A DNA stretch of 58,165 nt from Brevundimonas sp. (GTDB lineage Bacteria > Pseudomonadota > Alphaproteobacteria > Caulobacterales > Caulobacteraceae): NCBI RefSeq assembly GCF_003248455.1, contig NZ_QFNM01000017.1, positions 1 through 58,165 on the forward strand. The letters run 5' to 3'. The translations under genes and the position numbers were made by a program. Positions 1 through 7,997 of the stretch are shown in pieces (position 1 is the first letter of the stretch; each line of letters opens with the position of its first letter). Below the pieces are notes generated by a model that saw nothing but the letters and a program-made list of their open reading frames with translations, ran no database searches and was not told the DNA's origin.

Positions 1-221
1 CAGACCCCGCCGACCCGTCGCAGGCTTATGGGGTTAGGCGATAAGACCGCCACCGCTCGACGCCCCGAGCTTGCAGGCCAACCAACCGCGCGGAGCGTCG
101 AACTTCGTCGAAACGGTACTTACAAACTCATACTCCGGGCGAAGGCCCGGCGCTCCGCCCAGCCCTCCAACACCTCCGCCCGCGACGGCAGGAGCGTCGA
201 ACCATGCCCGAATTTTCGTCC
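1..221. other. Intergenic stretch, no feature seen
   Basis: This edge segment lies downstream of the transglycosylase gene. I see no convincing gene, tRNA or terminator in it. Short open frames here are in low-complexity, GC-rich sequence and look like chance. Confidence 0.5.
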
Positions 222-1502
222 TCAGCCCGCCCGGCGGATCAGTTCGTCGGCCAGGGCCGGCGTCAGATAGCCGTCGGCGATCCGGCCCGTGGCGATCTGC
301 CAGCGGCGCAGGGCCGCGCGGGTGTTCGATCCGATCACCCCGTCCACCCCGCGGGTGTCGTAGCCCAGCCGCGTCAGCGCCCGCTGCGCCCCGATCCGCT
401 GGTCGCGCGACATGGATGGGTCGTTGGGCCAGGCCTTGGTCAGGGGCGGCTTGCCCATGATCCCGTCCGCCGTCAGGCCGATGGCCAGGGCGTAGCTGAC
501 CGAGTTGTTGTAGCGGCGGATGACGTAGTGGTTCGGCAGGGCCAGGAAGGCCGGCCCGTTCGCCCCTTGCGGCAACAGGATGGTCGCCGCTTCCAGCGCC
601 TCGGCGCCGTTCGGCGTGCCGCCCTGCGCCAGCCGCACCCCCTTGGCCGCCCAATAGGCCCAGTCGTGCTTGGGCCCTTCCGCCTCGGCGTAGTCGAAGC
701 CGGGGGGCAGGACGACTTCATAGCCCCAGCCCTGGCCGCGTTTCCATCCGGCCTGGGCCAGCAGATTGGCGGCGGAAGCCAGGGCGTCGGCGTCGTCGTC
801 CCAGATGTCCACCTTGCCGTCGCCGTCCTGATCCACGCCCAGGCGCAGATAGTTGTCGGGCATGAACTGGGTCTGGCCCATGGCCCCGGCCCAGCTGCCC
901 TTCAGGCCCGCCCGCTCTCGACGCCCGTCCACCACGATGTCCAGCGCGTCCTTCAGCTGGCCCTCGGCCCAGTCGCGGCGGCGGCCGTCATAAGCCAGGG
1001 TCGCCAGGGAGCGGATCACGTCATAGTCGCCCTGGACCTGGCCGAAGGCGCTTTCCTGGGCCCAGACCCCGACCAGGATCTCGCTAGGCACGCCGAATCG
1101 CTGGACCACCGGCCACGGCACGCGGTCGATCCGCTGCTTGGCCTGGGCGATCCGCACCGAGGTCACGGCGTTCTGGACATAGGCGCCGGCGGGCTTGGAG
1201 AACTCCGGCTGGTTCCGGTCCAGCCGCACCACCGTCGGGTCGGGCGTCAGCCCCTCCAGCTCGCGGGCGTATTCGGCCCGTCGCGCGCCGCCCTTCCTGG
1301 CCAGGAAGCCCTGCTTCCAGCCCTCGAACCCCTGTTGGTCGTAGGCGGCCAGCGGCGGTTGCGGCGCGGGGGCCGGCGTCGCGGCGGGCTGTCCGGCCGG
1401 CGCCTCCGGTTGGGGGCTGGGGGGTCGGGCCGGCGGTTCGGGCAACATGGGCGCGCAGGCCGAAACGCTGAAGATCAGGAGAAGACGATAGGAAAAACGC
1501 AT
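222..1502 (-). CDS. Lytic murein transglycosylase (MltB-like lipoprotein)
   Basis: Predicted 426-residue cell-wall enzyme that cleaves the MurNAc-GlcNAc bond of peptidoglycan with release of anhydro-muropeptides. The N-terminus is a lipoprotein signal with lipobox VSAC (Cys16), followed by a Pro/Ala-rich linker to about residue 50. The transglycosylase domain has the catalytic glutamate in WAQESAFG (E150) and MGQTQFMP further on, typical of the MltB family. The last ~65 residues form a peptidoglycan-binding domain (RALTRLGYDTRGVDGVIGSN). This is the soluble-domain plus PG-binding arrangement common in alphaproteobacteria. It likely acts at the inner face of the outer membrane. It stands alone on this strand. 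Family assignment is secure; the exact paralogue is not. Confidence 0.93.
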   Translation of the reverse strand: MRFSYRLLLIFSVSACAPMLPEPPARPPSPQPEAPAGQPAATPAPAPQPPLAAYDQQGFEGWKQGFLARKGGARRAEYARELEGLTPDPTVVRLDRNQPEFSKPAGAYVQNAVTSVRIAQAKQRIDRVPWPVVQRFGVPSEILVGVWAQESAFGQVQGDYDVIRSLATLAYDGRRRDWAEGQLKDALDIVVDGRRERAGLKGSWAGAMGQTQFMPDNYLRLGVDQDGDGKVDIWDDDADALASAANLLAQAGWKRGQGWGYEVVLPPGFDYAEAEGPKHDWAYWAAKGVRLAQGGTPNGAEALEAATILLPQGANGPAFLALPNHYVIRRYNNSVSYALAIGLTADGIMGKPPLTKAWPNDPSMSRDQRIGAQRALTRLGYDTRGVDGVIGSNTRAALRRWQIATGRIADGYLTPALADELIRRAG

Positions 1503-1684
1503 GCGATTCAGACTAAAGCCCCCGACCCGACAGGTGAAATGACATCCGCGCGAAGGGCTGTCTTCCGATCCTAAATCGCCTGCGGCGCGAATCCGTTGCG
1601 GGGCCTGCGTCTGTCAGGAGCGTTAACCCTGATTTTCGTCGACGCCTTAACCGCTGCGGCGTATGACCGCACCTGTCCTGTGAC

Positions 1685-1761
1685 GGCCTGATGGCGGAGT
1701 GGCGACGCGGCGGGCGTGCAAACCCGAAAACCCTCCGTTCGACTCGGAGGTCAGGCCTCCA
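1685..1761 (+). tRNA. tRNA-Cys-like gene (anticodon GCA) with atypical structure
   Basis: The 77-nt sequence folds as a cloverleaf. The acceptor is GGCCTGA/TCAGGCC with U73 and encoded CCA; U73 is typical of tRNA-Cys. The D arm is GCG/CGC with GG in the loop. The anticodon stem is CGGG/CCCG, and the T arm is CTCCG-TTCGACT-CGGAG. Two things are odd. The anticodon loop is 8 nt (CGTGCAAA), one base more than normal on the 5' side of GCA. There is also an extra G at 1750, which can pair with C1732 (6-bp T stem) or wobble with T1692 (8-bp acceptor). The acceptor/T branch is therefore 13 bp, not 12. GCA in the expected place relative to A37-A38 supports Cys. It could be functional, a variant tRNA, or decaying. 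Confidence 0.72.
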
Positions 1762-1868
1762 GCTCTTTTTGATCGTGCCATCGCCCTTTGGGCTGCTTGA
1801 GCACAGTTTTGAGCAGGGGTCTGGAGCAGGCCGGGCCAGCGTTGCGAGCGGTTTCGGCCCTTGGCGGC

Positions 1869-1897
1869 TTGACCTTCGCGACCCCGCTCTCTATACG
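1869..1897 (+). promoter_or_regulatory. Sigma-70-type promoter for rpmJ
   Basis: A -35 element TTGACC and a -10 element TATACG are separated by exactly 17 bp. They lie about 65 bp upstream of the rpmJ start codon. This is the best housekeeping-promoter match in the region and fits a strongly expressed ribosomal gene. The assignment comes from the sequence only. Confidence 0.6.
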
Positions 1898-1963
1898 ACC
1901 GCCTCCGCCGCGATCCGACCGGGTCAGCGGCTTTCTTATTGGTTTCTCTCAGGACGTCCGACC

Positions 1964-2089
1964 ATGAAGGTCCGTAGCTCGCTCAAGTCCCTGAAGACCC
2001 GCCACCGCGATTGCAAGATCGTGCGTCGCAAGGGCGTCGTCTTCGTCATCAACAAGACCGACCCGCGCTTCAAGGCCAAGCAGGGCTAA
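1964..2089 (+). CDS. rpmJ: 50S ribosomal protein L36
   Basis: A 41-residue, very basic protein of the large ribosomal subunit, beginning MKVRSSLKSLKTRHRDC. It matches the proteobacterial L36 form of about 41 residues, in which the zinc-ligand pattern is reduced: only one Cys is visible here. It is a single-gene unit with its own promoter upstream and a hairpin terminator downstream. The ATG start is set by family length and by the usual MKVRSSLK beginning. Confidence 0.95.
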   Translation: MKVRSSLKSLKTRHRDCKIVRRKGVVFVINKTDPRFKAKQG

Positions 2090-2172
2090 GGACTTCCTGC
2101 GCCCCGTTCAGGGGCGTCGCGCTCAGGTCGGCCGAAGGTCGAGGGCGCGGCAGGAAAGTCTACGATCCACAG

Positions 2173-2200
2173 GCTGCGGGCCTTCGTCCGCGGCCTTTTT
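2173..2200 (+). terminator. Rho-independent terminator after rpmJ
   Basis: A 9-bp stem (GCTGCGGGC / GTCCGCGGC, two G-U wobbles) with loop CTTC is followed by CTTTTT. It lies 84 bp after the rpmJ stop and separates rpmJ from gapR. Confidence 0.7.
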
Positions 2201-2269
2201 CGTGTTCGCGGTTGTCGCGCGCCCGGCGGCATGGTTAGCGTCCGCGCCTGATTTCTGGAGTATTCCCCA

Positions 2270-2917
2270 ATGGCTGACGACGCCTCCTTCGACGGCGGTC
2301 CCGACGTTCTCACCTCGACGGCGCAAGGGCGCCTGCGCACCATCATCGAGCGGCTGGAACGCCTCGAAGAGGACAAGCAGGCCGTCATGACCGACATGAA
2401 GGAGGTTTTCGCCGAGGCCAAGGGCGAAGGCTACGACGTCAAGGTCCTGCGCAAGGTCATCCGCATCAGGAAGCAGGACAAGGCCAAGCGCCAGGAGGAA
2501 GAGGCCATGCTGGGGGCTGAAGCGCAAACCGCCTTCCGACAGCCCCTTCGAGGCCCAGCGCAAGGCGGCCCAGCGCGCCGCCTTGAACGCCCTGAGACGC
2601 GCCCGCCGCTCGGCCGAGAAGGCGGGCGTCTCCCTGTCCGAATGGGAGGGCGAATTCCTCGATTCCGTCAGCGACCGCGTCAAGACCCACGGCCGCGCCT
2701 TCGCCGACCCCGAAAAGGGCGCCCCCGGCCAGGCCCTGTCGGCCATGCAGGGCCGCAAGCTGAAAGAGATCGCCGCCAAGGCGAAGGGCGAGGCGCCGAA
2801 ACCGCGGTGGGGGCGCAAGAGGCAGGAATGACTGTCTCCTCCCCATTTCATGGGGAGGGGGACCGCGAAGCGGTGGAGGGGCTCTTGAAGCCTGAAAAGG
2901 CGCCTATGATGCGGTGA
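2270..2917 (+). CDS. gapR: GapR-type (DUF2312) DNA-binding protein with disrupted C-terminus
   Basis: The first 81 residues (to about 2512) are clear GapR/DUF2312. They include GRLRTIIERLERLEEDK, KEVFAEAKGEGYDVK and VIRIRKQDKAKRQEEEAML. GapR is a small (about 90-residue) coiled-coil protein that clamps overtwisted DNA in Caulobacter and is needed for chromosome replication. Normally a short helix of the type DLYLSALG plus a stop follows EEEA(I/M)L. Here the frame instead continues GAEAQ and then about 130 Arg/Pro/Gly-rich residues that are the wrong-frame reading of the downstream gene. A TGA lies one frame away at 2518-2520. Either a base was lost in the G run at 2511-2516, or a small deletion removed the gapR end and the next gene's start. 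The native product is probably about 85-90 residues. Sequencing error is possible. Confidence 0.75.
   Translation: MADDASFDGGPDVLTSTAQGRLRTIIERLERLEEDKQAVMTDMKEVFAEAKGEGYDVKVLRKVIRIRKQDKAKRQEEEAMLGAEAQTAFRQPLRGPAQGGPARRLERPETRPPLGREGGRLPVRMGGRIPRFRQRPRQDPRPRLRRPRKGRPRPGPVGHAGPQAERDRRQGEGRGAETAVGAQEAGMTVSSPFHGEGDREAVEGLLKPEKAPMMR
2517..2831 (+). CDS. Small conserved-looking basic protein downstream of gapR (start uncertain)
   Basis: This frame reads as a coherent, charged, soluble protein: KRKPPSDSPFEAQRKAAQR, then an Ala/Arg-rich helix, SEWEGEFLDSVSDRVKTHG, FADPEKGAPGQALSAMQG and a basic tail. It resembles small hypothetical proteins next to gapR in related genomes, but I cannot name a domain. 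The start is unclear. CTG at 2517 gives 104 residues and overlaps a potential gapR stop (CTGA) behind AGGAGG-like sequence; TTG at 2583 would give 82. Its true start may have been lost in the event that disrupted gapR. Function unknown. Confidence 0.5.
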   Translation: MKRKPPSDSPFEAQRKAAQRAALNALRRARRSAEKAGVSLSEWEGEFLDSVSDRVKTHGRAFADPEKGAPGQALSAMQGRKLKEIAAKAKGEAPKPRWGRKRQE

Positions 2918-2990
2918 GAAGCCCCTCCGTCACGGCGCGGAAGACGCGCCGCGCCACCTCCCCGCGAAGCAGGGAGGAAAAGAGCTTCAA
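2829..2990. repeat. Dispersed intergenic palindromic repeat, copy A
   Basis: GC-rich palindromes carry the core CCCCTCCGTCACGGCGC, then paired CGCGCC sequences and CCACCTCCCC, with GGGGAGGGGGACCGCGAAGC on the other arm. The same blocks recur near 43.1-43.26 kb and, in part, at 48.13-48.19 kb. It fills the gap between the gapR-linked gene and the sigma-54 activator. Confidence 0.75.
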
Positions 2991-2992
2991 CC

Positions 2993-4444
2993 TCACCCCG
3001 CCTCTTTCAACTGACCCTCCAACCCCTGTTCGCGGACCTTGCGATACAGGGTGGAACGGCCGATCCCCAGGCGCCGCGCGATCTCGCTCATGTGGCCGGC
3101 GTAAACCTCGATGGCGTGCTGGATCAGGTCGCGTTCGATGTCTTCCAGCGTGCGCAGATGGCCGCGTTCGTCCAGGATGCGGATCGGCGGTTCGGCGCCG
3201 ACGGCGGCCTTCGTCTGAACGCTGGCGGCCGTCGCGGCCTGGAGCGGGGCGGCGTCGGGCAGGAGGGCGGCGACGCCGGAGATGGCCGGGAAATCGTGCG
3301 GCTGCAGGAAAGGGGCGTCGGCCAGGACGATGGCGCGGAACACCGCATTCTCCAGCTGGCGGACATTGCCGGGCCAGTCGAACCTTTGCAGCAGGGCCAG
3401 GGTCTCGGGCGCGCAGCCGGCGATCCGCTTGCCCTCCTCGGCGTTGAAACGGGCGATGAAATGCTCGACCAGGGCGGGGATGTCCTCGCGCCGATCCCGC
3501 AGGGACGGGGCCTCGATCGGAAAGACGTTCAACCGGTAGAACAGGTCTTCGCGAAAGGCGCCGTCGCGCACCTGCTGCGCCGGATCGCGGTTGGTGGCCG
3601 AGACGATGCGGACGTCGATCTTGACGGGGCGCTTGCCGCCGACCGGGTCGATCTCGCCCTCCTGCAGGGCGCGCAGCAGCTTGACCTGCATGTCTAGCGG
3701 CAGCTCGCTGATCTCGTCCAGGAACAGGGTGCCGCCGTCCGCCTCGCGGAACTTGCCCAGCGTCTTGTCGACCGCCCCGGTGAAGGCGCCCTTCTCGTGG
3801 CCGAACAGGATGGATTCGATCAGATTGGCGGGCAGGGCGCCGCAGTTGACGGCGACGAAGGGTTTGCCGGCCCGGTCGCTGGCGCCGTGCAGGGCGCGGG
3901 CGATCACCTCCTTGCCGACGCCGCTCTCGCCGGTGATCAGGACGGGGATGGAGGATTTGGCGGCGCGCACGCCCAGCGCCTTGACCATCCGCATCGCCGG
4001 GCTGTCGCCCACGATGTCGTCGAAACTGGCGCGGCCCTGGGCGCGCTTGGTCAGGCGTCCGACCTCTGCCGTCAGCCGCTTCATCTGAAGCGCGTTGCGC
4101 ACCCCGACCAGCAGCCGTTCCGGCCCCACCGGCTTGACGAAGAAGTCCTGGGCCCCGGCCTGCATGGCCTTGACCACCATGTCGATGCCGCCGTTGGCCG
4201 TCAGCACGATGACCGGCTCGGCGACGCCGGCGCTGCGCAGTTCGGCCAGGCATTCCAGGCCCGACATCTCGGGCATCACCATGTCCAGCAGGATCAGGTC
4301 CGCCCCGCCGCCCCGCGTCATCCGGTCGATGGCCTCGCCGCCGCCGGCCGCATGGACGACCGCATAGCCGTCGCGCTCCAGCACGGCCTGGATCAGGCGG
4401 CGCTGGGTCGGATCGTCGTCGACGACCAGGATGGTCTTGGCCAT
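2993..4444 (-). CDS. Sigma-54-dependent response regulator (NtrC family)
   Basis: A 483-residue two-component transcription activator. The receiver domain occupies residues 1-120, with phospho-acceptor D54 in LILLDMVMPEM and K104 in FVKP. A central AAA+ ATPase follows, with Walker A GESGVGKE (172-179) and the sigma-54-contacting loop GAFTGA (219-224). Walker B is GGTLFLDEI. The arginine-finger region is FREDLFYRLNVFPI. A Fis-type helix-turn-helix ends the protein (MSEIARRLGIGRSTLYRKV, about 448-466). It should open sigma-54 promoters when phosphorylated. No histidine kinase is adjacent, so the signal and targets cannot be read from context. It is divergent from pepF. Confidence 0.94.
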   Translation of the reverse strand: MAKTILVVDDDPTQRRLIQAVLERDGYAVVHAAGGGEAIDRMTRGGGADLILLDMVMPEMSGLECLAELRSAGVAEPVIVLTANGGIDMVVKAMQAGAQDFFVKPVGPERLLVGVRNALQMKRLTAEVGRLTKRAQGRASFDDIVGDSPAMRMVKALGVRAAKSSIPVLITGESGVGKEVIARALHGASDRAGKPFVAVNCGALPANLIESILFGHEKGAFTGAVDKTLGKFREADGGTLFLDEISELPLDMQVKLLRALQEGEIDPVGGKRPVKIDVRIVSATNRDPAQQVRDGAFREDLFYRLNVFPIEAPSLRDRREDIPALVEHFIARFNAEEGKRIAGCAPETLALLQRFDWPGNVRQLENAVFRAIVLADAPFLQPHDFPAISGVAALLPDAAPLQAATAASVQTKAAVGAEPPIRILDERGHLRTLEDIERDLIQHAIEVYAGHMSEIARRLGIGRSTLYRKVREQGLEGQLKEAG

Positions 4445-4603
4445 GGGGAGCCGCCTCTTCGTCTCGGCCGCCTTGACGCAGGTGGCCTGTTTCGGGACGG
4501 TTCTAGCGCCGATGAGGTGAAAATCGCGTTGTGCGGCGTGGTGAGCGGCGGGTTAACGGCGTCAAAGGTTGCGCCTCGCGGCGGGCGTCCCCAGAACAGG
4601 GCC

Positions 4604-6412
4604 ATGAACGCTCCCTTCAAGACGCCCAGCGCCGAAGCCCCCTTGTGGGACCTGACCGACCTCTACGCCTCGCGCGAGGATGCTCGGCTCGCCGCCGATC
4701 TGGACAAGGCCAGGGCGCTGGTCGACGCCTTGAACGCCCTTCGGGGACGGCTGGCGGCGGAGACAGAGGCGGCGGATCGGGACCCGCGACAACTGGGCGC
4801 CGTGCTGGATCAGGCCATCGGCCTGTATGAACAGACGTCGGACGTGCTGGGCGCCCTGGGGGCCTACGCCTTCCTGTCGGCCTCGACCGCGCGCGACGAT
4901 GCGGCCGCCCAGGGGTTCGAGGCGGACGTGCGCGAGAAGATCACCGCCATCGCCACCCCGACCGTCTGGCTGACGCTGGAGATCAACCGGATCGACGATG
5001 CGGCGCTGGAGGCGGCGCTGGACGCTCATGAAGGCGCGGCGCGCTGGCGGCCGTGGCTGCGACGGGTGCGGGCGATGAAGCCGCACGAACTTTCGACCGA
5101 GCTGGAAACCTTCATCGCCGAACGCGGCCCGATAACGGCCCAGTGGCCGCGCCTGTTCGACGAGCAACTGGCTGCCTTGCGGGCCAAGGCCGGCGGCGAA
5201 GACCTGACCCTGGCCGAGGCCCTGAACCGTCTGTCGGACGTCAAGCCCGCGCGTCGCAAGGCCGCCGCCGAGGGCCTGTCCGAAGCGCTGGCCGCCCGCG
5301 CCCCGACCCTGGCCCTGGTGCTGAACACCGTCGCCGCCGACAAGGCGATGGAGGATCGCTGGCGCGGCTTCAAACGCCCCGCCGACAGCCGCCACCTGGC
5401 CAATGAGGTCGATGGCGAGGCGGTGGATGCGATGGCCGAGGCGGTGGCCGCCGCCTATCCACGCCTGTCGCACCGCTATTATGCGCTGAAGGCCAAGGCG
5501 ATGGGCAAGTCGCGGCTGGATCACTGGGATCGCAACGCCCCCATCGAAACCACCGCCCCGCGCGCCTTCACCTGGAGCCAGGGACGAGAGATCGTGCTGG
5601 ACAGTTTCTCGGACCTGGGCGGCGACTTCGCCGATCGGGCCGGCGCCTTCTTCGACAAGCCGTGGATCGACGGCCGCGCGCGGCCGGGCAAACAGTCGGG
5701 CGCCTACGCCCACCCCGTGACCGCCGACCGCCATCCCTATGTCTTCCTGAACTGGATGGGCGAGCGGCGCGACGTCCTGACCCTGGCCCATGAACTGGGG
5801 CACGGCGTCCACCAGACCCTGGCGGCGGACCAGGGCACGCTGTTGGCCGACACCCCCCTGACCCTGGCCGAGACCGCCTCCATCTTCGCCGAGGGCCTGA
5901 CCTTCGACCGTTTGCTGGCCACCGCGCCCAAGGCCCAGCAGCGGGGCCTGCTGGCCGGACGGATCGAGGACGGACTGAACACCGTCGTCCGCCAGATCGC
6001 TTTCCACCGGTTCGAGACCCGTTTCCACGACGAGCGGCTGCGGGGCGAGGTGTCCCAGCCGCGGATCAATCAGCTGTGGCTGGAGGAAATGGGCGCCTCG
6101 CTGGGGCCGGCGGTCAAGCTGAACCCCGGCTATGAGCACTGGTGGGCCTATGTCAGCCACTTCGTCCATTCGCCCTTCTACGTCTACGCCTACGCCTTCG
6201 GCGACCTGTTGGTGGCGGCCCTGATGGAGGCGCGGCGCGCCGATCCGGCGGGGTTCACGCCCCTGTATCGCGATCTGCTGGCCGGAGGCGGGACGCGGAC
6301 CTATGTCGAGGCCTTGAAGCCGTTCGGCCTGAACCCGCGCGATCCGGCCTTCTGGAGCGTCGGCTGCCAGCGTCTGGAGCGGCTGGTCGATCAGTTCGAG
6401 GCCCTGGGCTGA
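4604..6412 (+). CDS. pepF: M3 family oligoendopeptidase F
   Basis: A 602-residue cytoplasmic zinc metallopeptidase that hydrolyses short peptides. The zinc motif is HELGHGVH (H396-E397-H400). The third ligand Glu is expected in TLAETASIFAEG about 25 residues later. The long helical N-terminal half and the C-terminal stretch HWWAYVSHFVHSPFYVYAY are typical of PepF/M3B. There is no signal peptide. The ATG is chosen because family similarity starts at APLWDLTDLY soon after it; the frame is open much further upstream but that part is antisense to the regulator gene. Confidence 0.94.
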   Translation: MNAPFKTPSAEAPLWDLTDLYASREDARLAADLDKARALVDALNALRGRLAAETEAADRDPRQLGAVLDQAIGLYEQTSDVLGALGAYAFLSASTARDDAAAQGFEADVREKITAIATPTVWLTLEINRIDDAALEAALDAHEGAARWRPWLRRVRAMKPHELSTELETFIAERGPITAQWPRLFDEQLAALRAKAGGEDLTLAEALNRLSDVKPARRKAAAEGLSEALAARAPTLALVLNTVAADKAMEDRWRGFKRPADSRHLANEVDGEAVDAMAEAVAAAYPRLSHRYYALKAKAMGKSRLDHWDRNAPIETTAPRAFTWSQGREIVLDSFSDLGGDFADRAGAFFDKPWIDGRARPGKQSGAYAHPVTADRHPYVFLNWMGERRDVLTLAHELGHGVHQTLAADQGTLLADTPLTLAETASIFAEGLTFDRLLATAPKAQQRGLLAGRIEDGLNTVVRQIAFHRFETRFHDERLRGEVSQPRINQLWLEEMGASLGPAVKLNPGYEHWWAYVSHFVHSPFYVYAYAFGDLLVAALMEARRADPAGFTPLYRDLLAGGGTRTYVEALKPFGLNPRDPAFWSVGCQRLERLVDQFEALG

Positions 6413-6482
6413 ACGCGCCGGACTTGAGCCGCGAGGACGCCTCGCTATAGTCGGGGCGAGGAAAAGACGAGGGGACGACGCC

Positions 6483-6755
6483 ATGGCCGACCACGACAAT
6501 GCCGCCACAGGTCCGGCTGACGCCGATGCGCAAAGCTATATGCGCGGTCATATGGAGGTGCGCGAGCAGATCTCCACCTATCGCCTGTTCCTGAACCTGG
6601 CCAAATGGGGCGGGCTGGCCGTCTCCGTGCTGGTCGTCTTCCTGACGCTCTGGTTCCATCCCGGCGGCAGCTTCATGGTCGCGTTGCTGGGGGCGGTCGT
6701 TCTGGGCGGCGTGGGCTTCGTGGCCCTGAGGCCCAAGCGCGGCGCCGCGCACTAG
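6483..6755 (+). CDS. aa3-type cytochrome c oxidase subunit IV
   Basis: A 90-residue inner-membrane protein. It has a hydrophilic N-terminus (SYMRGHMEVREQISTYRLF) and two predicted membrane helices (about 38-60 and 64-84). The motif and size match the bacterial aa3 cytochrome oxidase subunit IV family. This small subunit binds beside subunits I and III of the terminal oxidase and has no known catalytic residues. The catalytic subunits are not in this window. In alphaproteobacteria this gene is often found just before pntA, as here. Confidence 0.85.
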   Translation: MADHDNAATGPADADAQSYMRGHMEVREQISTYRLFLNLAKWGGLAVSVLVVFLTLWFHPGGSFMVALLGAVVLGGVGFVALRPKRGAAH

Positions 6756-6797
6756 GATCGATCGCCGCCTCTCTCCAAGCCTTGGCGTAACCGTGCT

Positions 6798-6826
6798 TTG
6801 ACGGCTTGCGCCGGAACGGCCTAACC
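6798..6826 (+). promoter_or_regulatory. Possible promoter of the pnt operon
   Basis: TTGACG and CTAACC are spaced by 17 bp, about 30 bp before the pntA start. The -35 is good and the -10 weak, so this is tentative. Confidence 0.35.
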
Positions 6827-6857
6827 TTCGTTCAATCACGAGAACGAGGGGATTCGC

Positions 6858-7997
6858 TTGACCGTCTCAGTCGCCGTCACCCGGGAACGCCGCGAAGGCG
6901 AGACGCGCTGCGCCGTGACGCCCGAAACGGTGAAGAAGCTGATCGCTCTGGGCGCGACTGTCGCGGTCGAGGCTGGGACGGGCCTGGGCTCCTCCATTCC
7001 CGACGCCGACTACGCCGCCGCCGGGGCGGTGGTGAGGCCGGACACGCGCGCCGTTCTGGACGGCGCCGACATCGTGCTGAAGGTGCGCGGCCCCACGGCC
7101 CAGGAGACCAGCGCCCTGAAACCCGGCGCCATCGTCATCGCCATGCTGGACGCCTATCGCGACAAGGCCACCGTCGACGCCCTGGCCGGGGCCAACGCCA
7201 CCGCCTTCGCGATGGAGTTCGTGCCCCGCATCACCCGCGCCCAGGTCATGGACGTCCTGTCGTCTCAGGCCAACCTGGCCGGATACCGCGCGGTGATCGA
7301 GGCGGCCTACGCCTATGGCAAGGGCTTCCCGATGATGATGACGGCGGCGGGCACGGTCGCGGCCGCCAAATGTTTCGTCATGGGCGTCGGGGTCGCCGGG
7401 CTTCAGGCCATCGCCACCGCAAGGCGCCTAGGCGCCGTCGTCACCGCGACAGACGTCCGCCCCGCCACCAAGGAACAGGTCGAAAGCCTGGGCGCCAAAT
7501 TCCTGGCCGTCGAGGACGAGGAGTTCAGGAACGCCCAGACCGCCGGCGGCTACGCCAAGCCGATGTCCGCCGAATATCAGGCCAAACAGGCCGAACTGAC
7601 CGCGACCCATGTGGTCAAGCAGGACGTCGTCATCACCACCGCCCTGATCCCCGGCCGCGCCGCCCCGATCCTGCTGACCGCCGACCACGTCGCCTCGATG
7701 AAGCCAGGCTCTGTCATCGTCGATCTGGCGGTCGAGGCGGGCGGAAACGTCGAGGGTTCGAAGCTGAACGAGGTCGTGACCACGGCCAATGGCGTCACCA
7801 TCGTCGGCTGGGCCAATCTGCCCGGCCGTATCGCCGCCGACGCCAGCGCCCTCTACGCCCGCAACCTGACGGCCTTCGTCGGGCTGATGGTCAAGGACGG
7901 CGCGCTGACGGTCGATCTTGAGGACGAGATCCTGAAGGCGGCGGTCGTCACCGACGGCGGGGCCGTGGTGCATGAAGGGATCAAGGGAGCAAGCTGA
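6858..7997 (+). CDS. pntA: NAD(P) transhydrogenase subunit alpha, part 1 (NAD-binding)
   Basis: A 379-residue domain I of proton-translocating transhydrogenase, which exchanges hydride between NADH and NADP+ at the cost of the proton gradient. It begins TVSVAVTRERREGETRCAVTP, the alanine dehydrogenase/PntA N-terminal domain. The nucleotide-binding segment VMGVGVAGLQAIATARRLGA lies around residue 180. Unlike E. coli, the alpha subunit is split here: the membrane part is a separate gene that overlaps by one base (TGATG). The start is TTG behind a GAGGGG ribosome-binding sequence, and no ATG fits the family start. Confidence 0.95.
   Translation: MTVSVAVTRERREGETRCAVTPETVKKLIALGATVAVEAGTGLGSSIPDADYAAAGAVVRPDTRAVLDGADIVLKVRGPTAQETSALKPGAIVIAMLDAYRDKATVDALAGANATAFAMEFVPRITRAQVMDVLSSQANLAGYRAVIEAAYAYGKGFPMMMTAAGTVAAAKCFVMGVGVAGLQAIATARRLGAVVTATDVRPATKEQVESLGAKFLAVEDEEFRNAQTAGGYAKPMSAEYQAKQAELTATHVVKQDVVITTALIPGRAAPILLTADHVASMKPGSVIVDLAVEAGGNVEGSKLNEVVTTANGVTIVGWANLPGRIAADASALYARNLTAFVGLMVKDGALTVDLEDEILKAAVVTDGGAVVHEGIKGAS

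Noticed and set aside
1622..1652. Two GTTAA/TTAACC half-sites as a CtrA box upstream of the tRNA
   Set aside because: The halves are about 20 bp apart instead of the TTAA-N7-TTAA spacing, so a CtrA site is not supported.
1685..1761. Selenocysteine tRNA (selC) interpretation
   Set aside because: The 13-bp acceptor/T branch fits, but there is no long variable arm and the anticodon is GCA, not TCA.
3797..4600. Long plus-strand open frame upstream of and joined to the pepF frame
   Set aside because: It is antisense to the sigma-54 activator and has shadow composition; pepF similarity starts only at 4604.
4562..6508. 648-codon open frame opposite pepF
   Set aside because: Complement of a certain M3 peptidase; Gln/Gly/Arg-rich with no domain.
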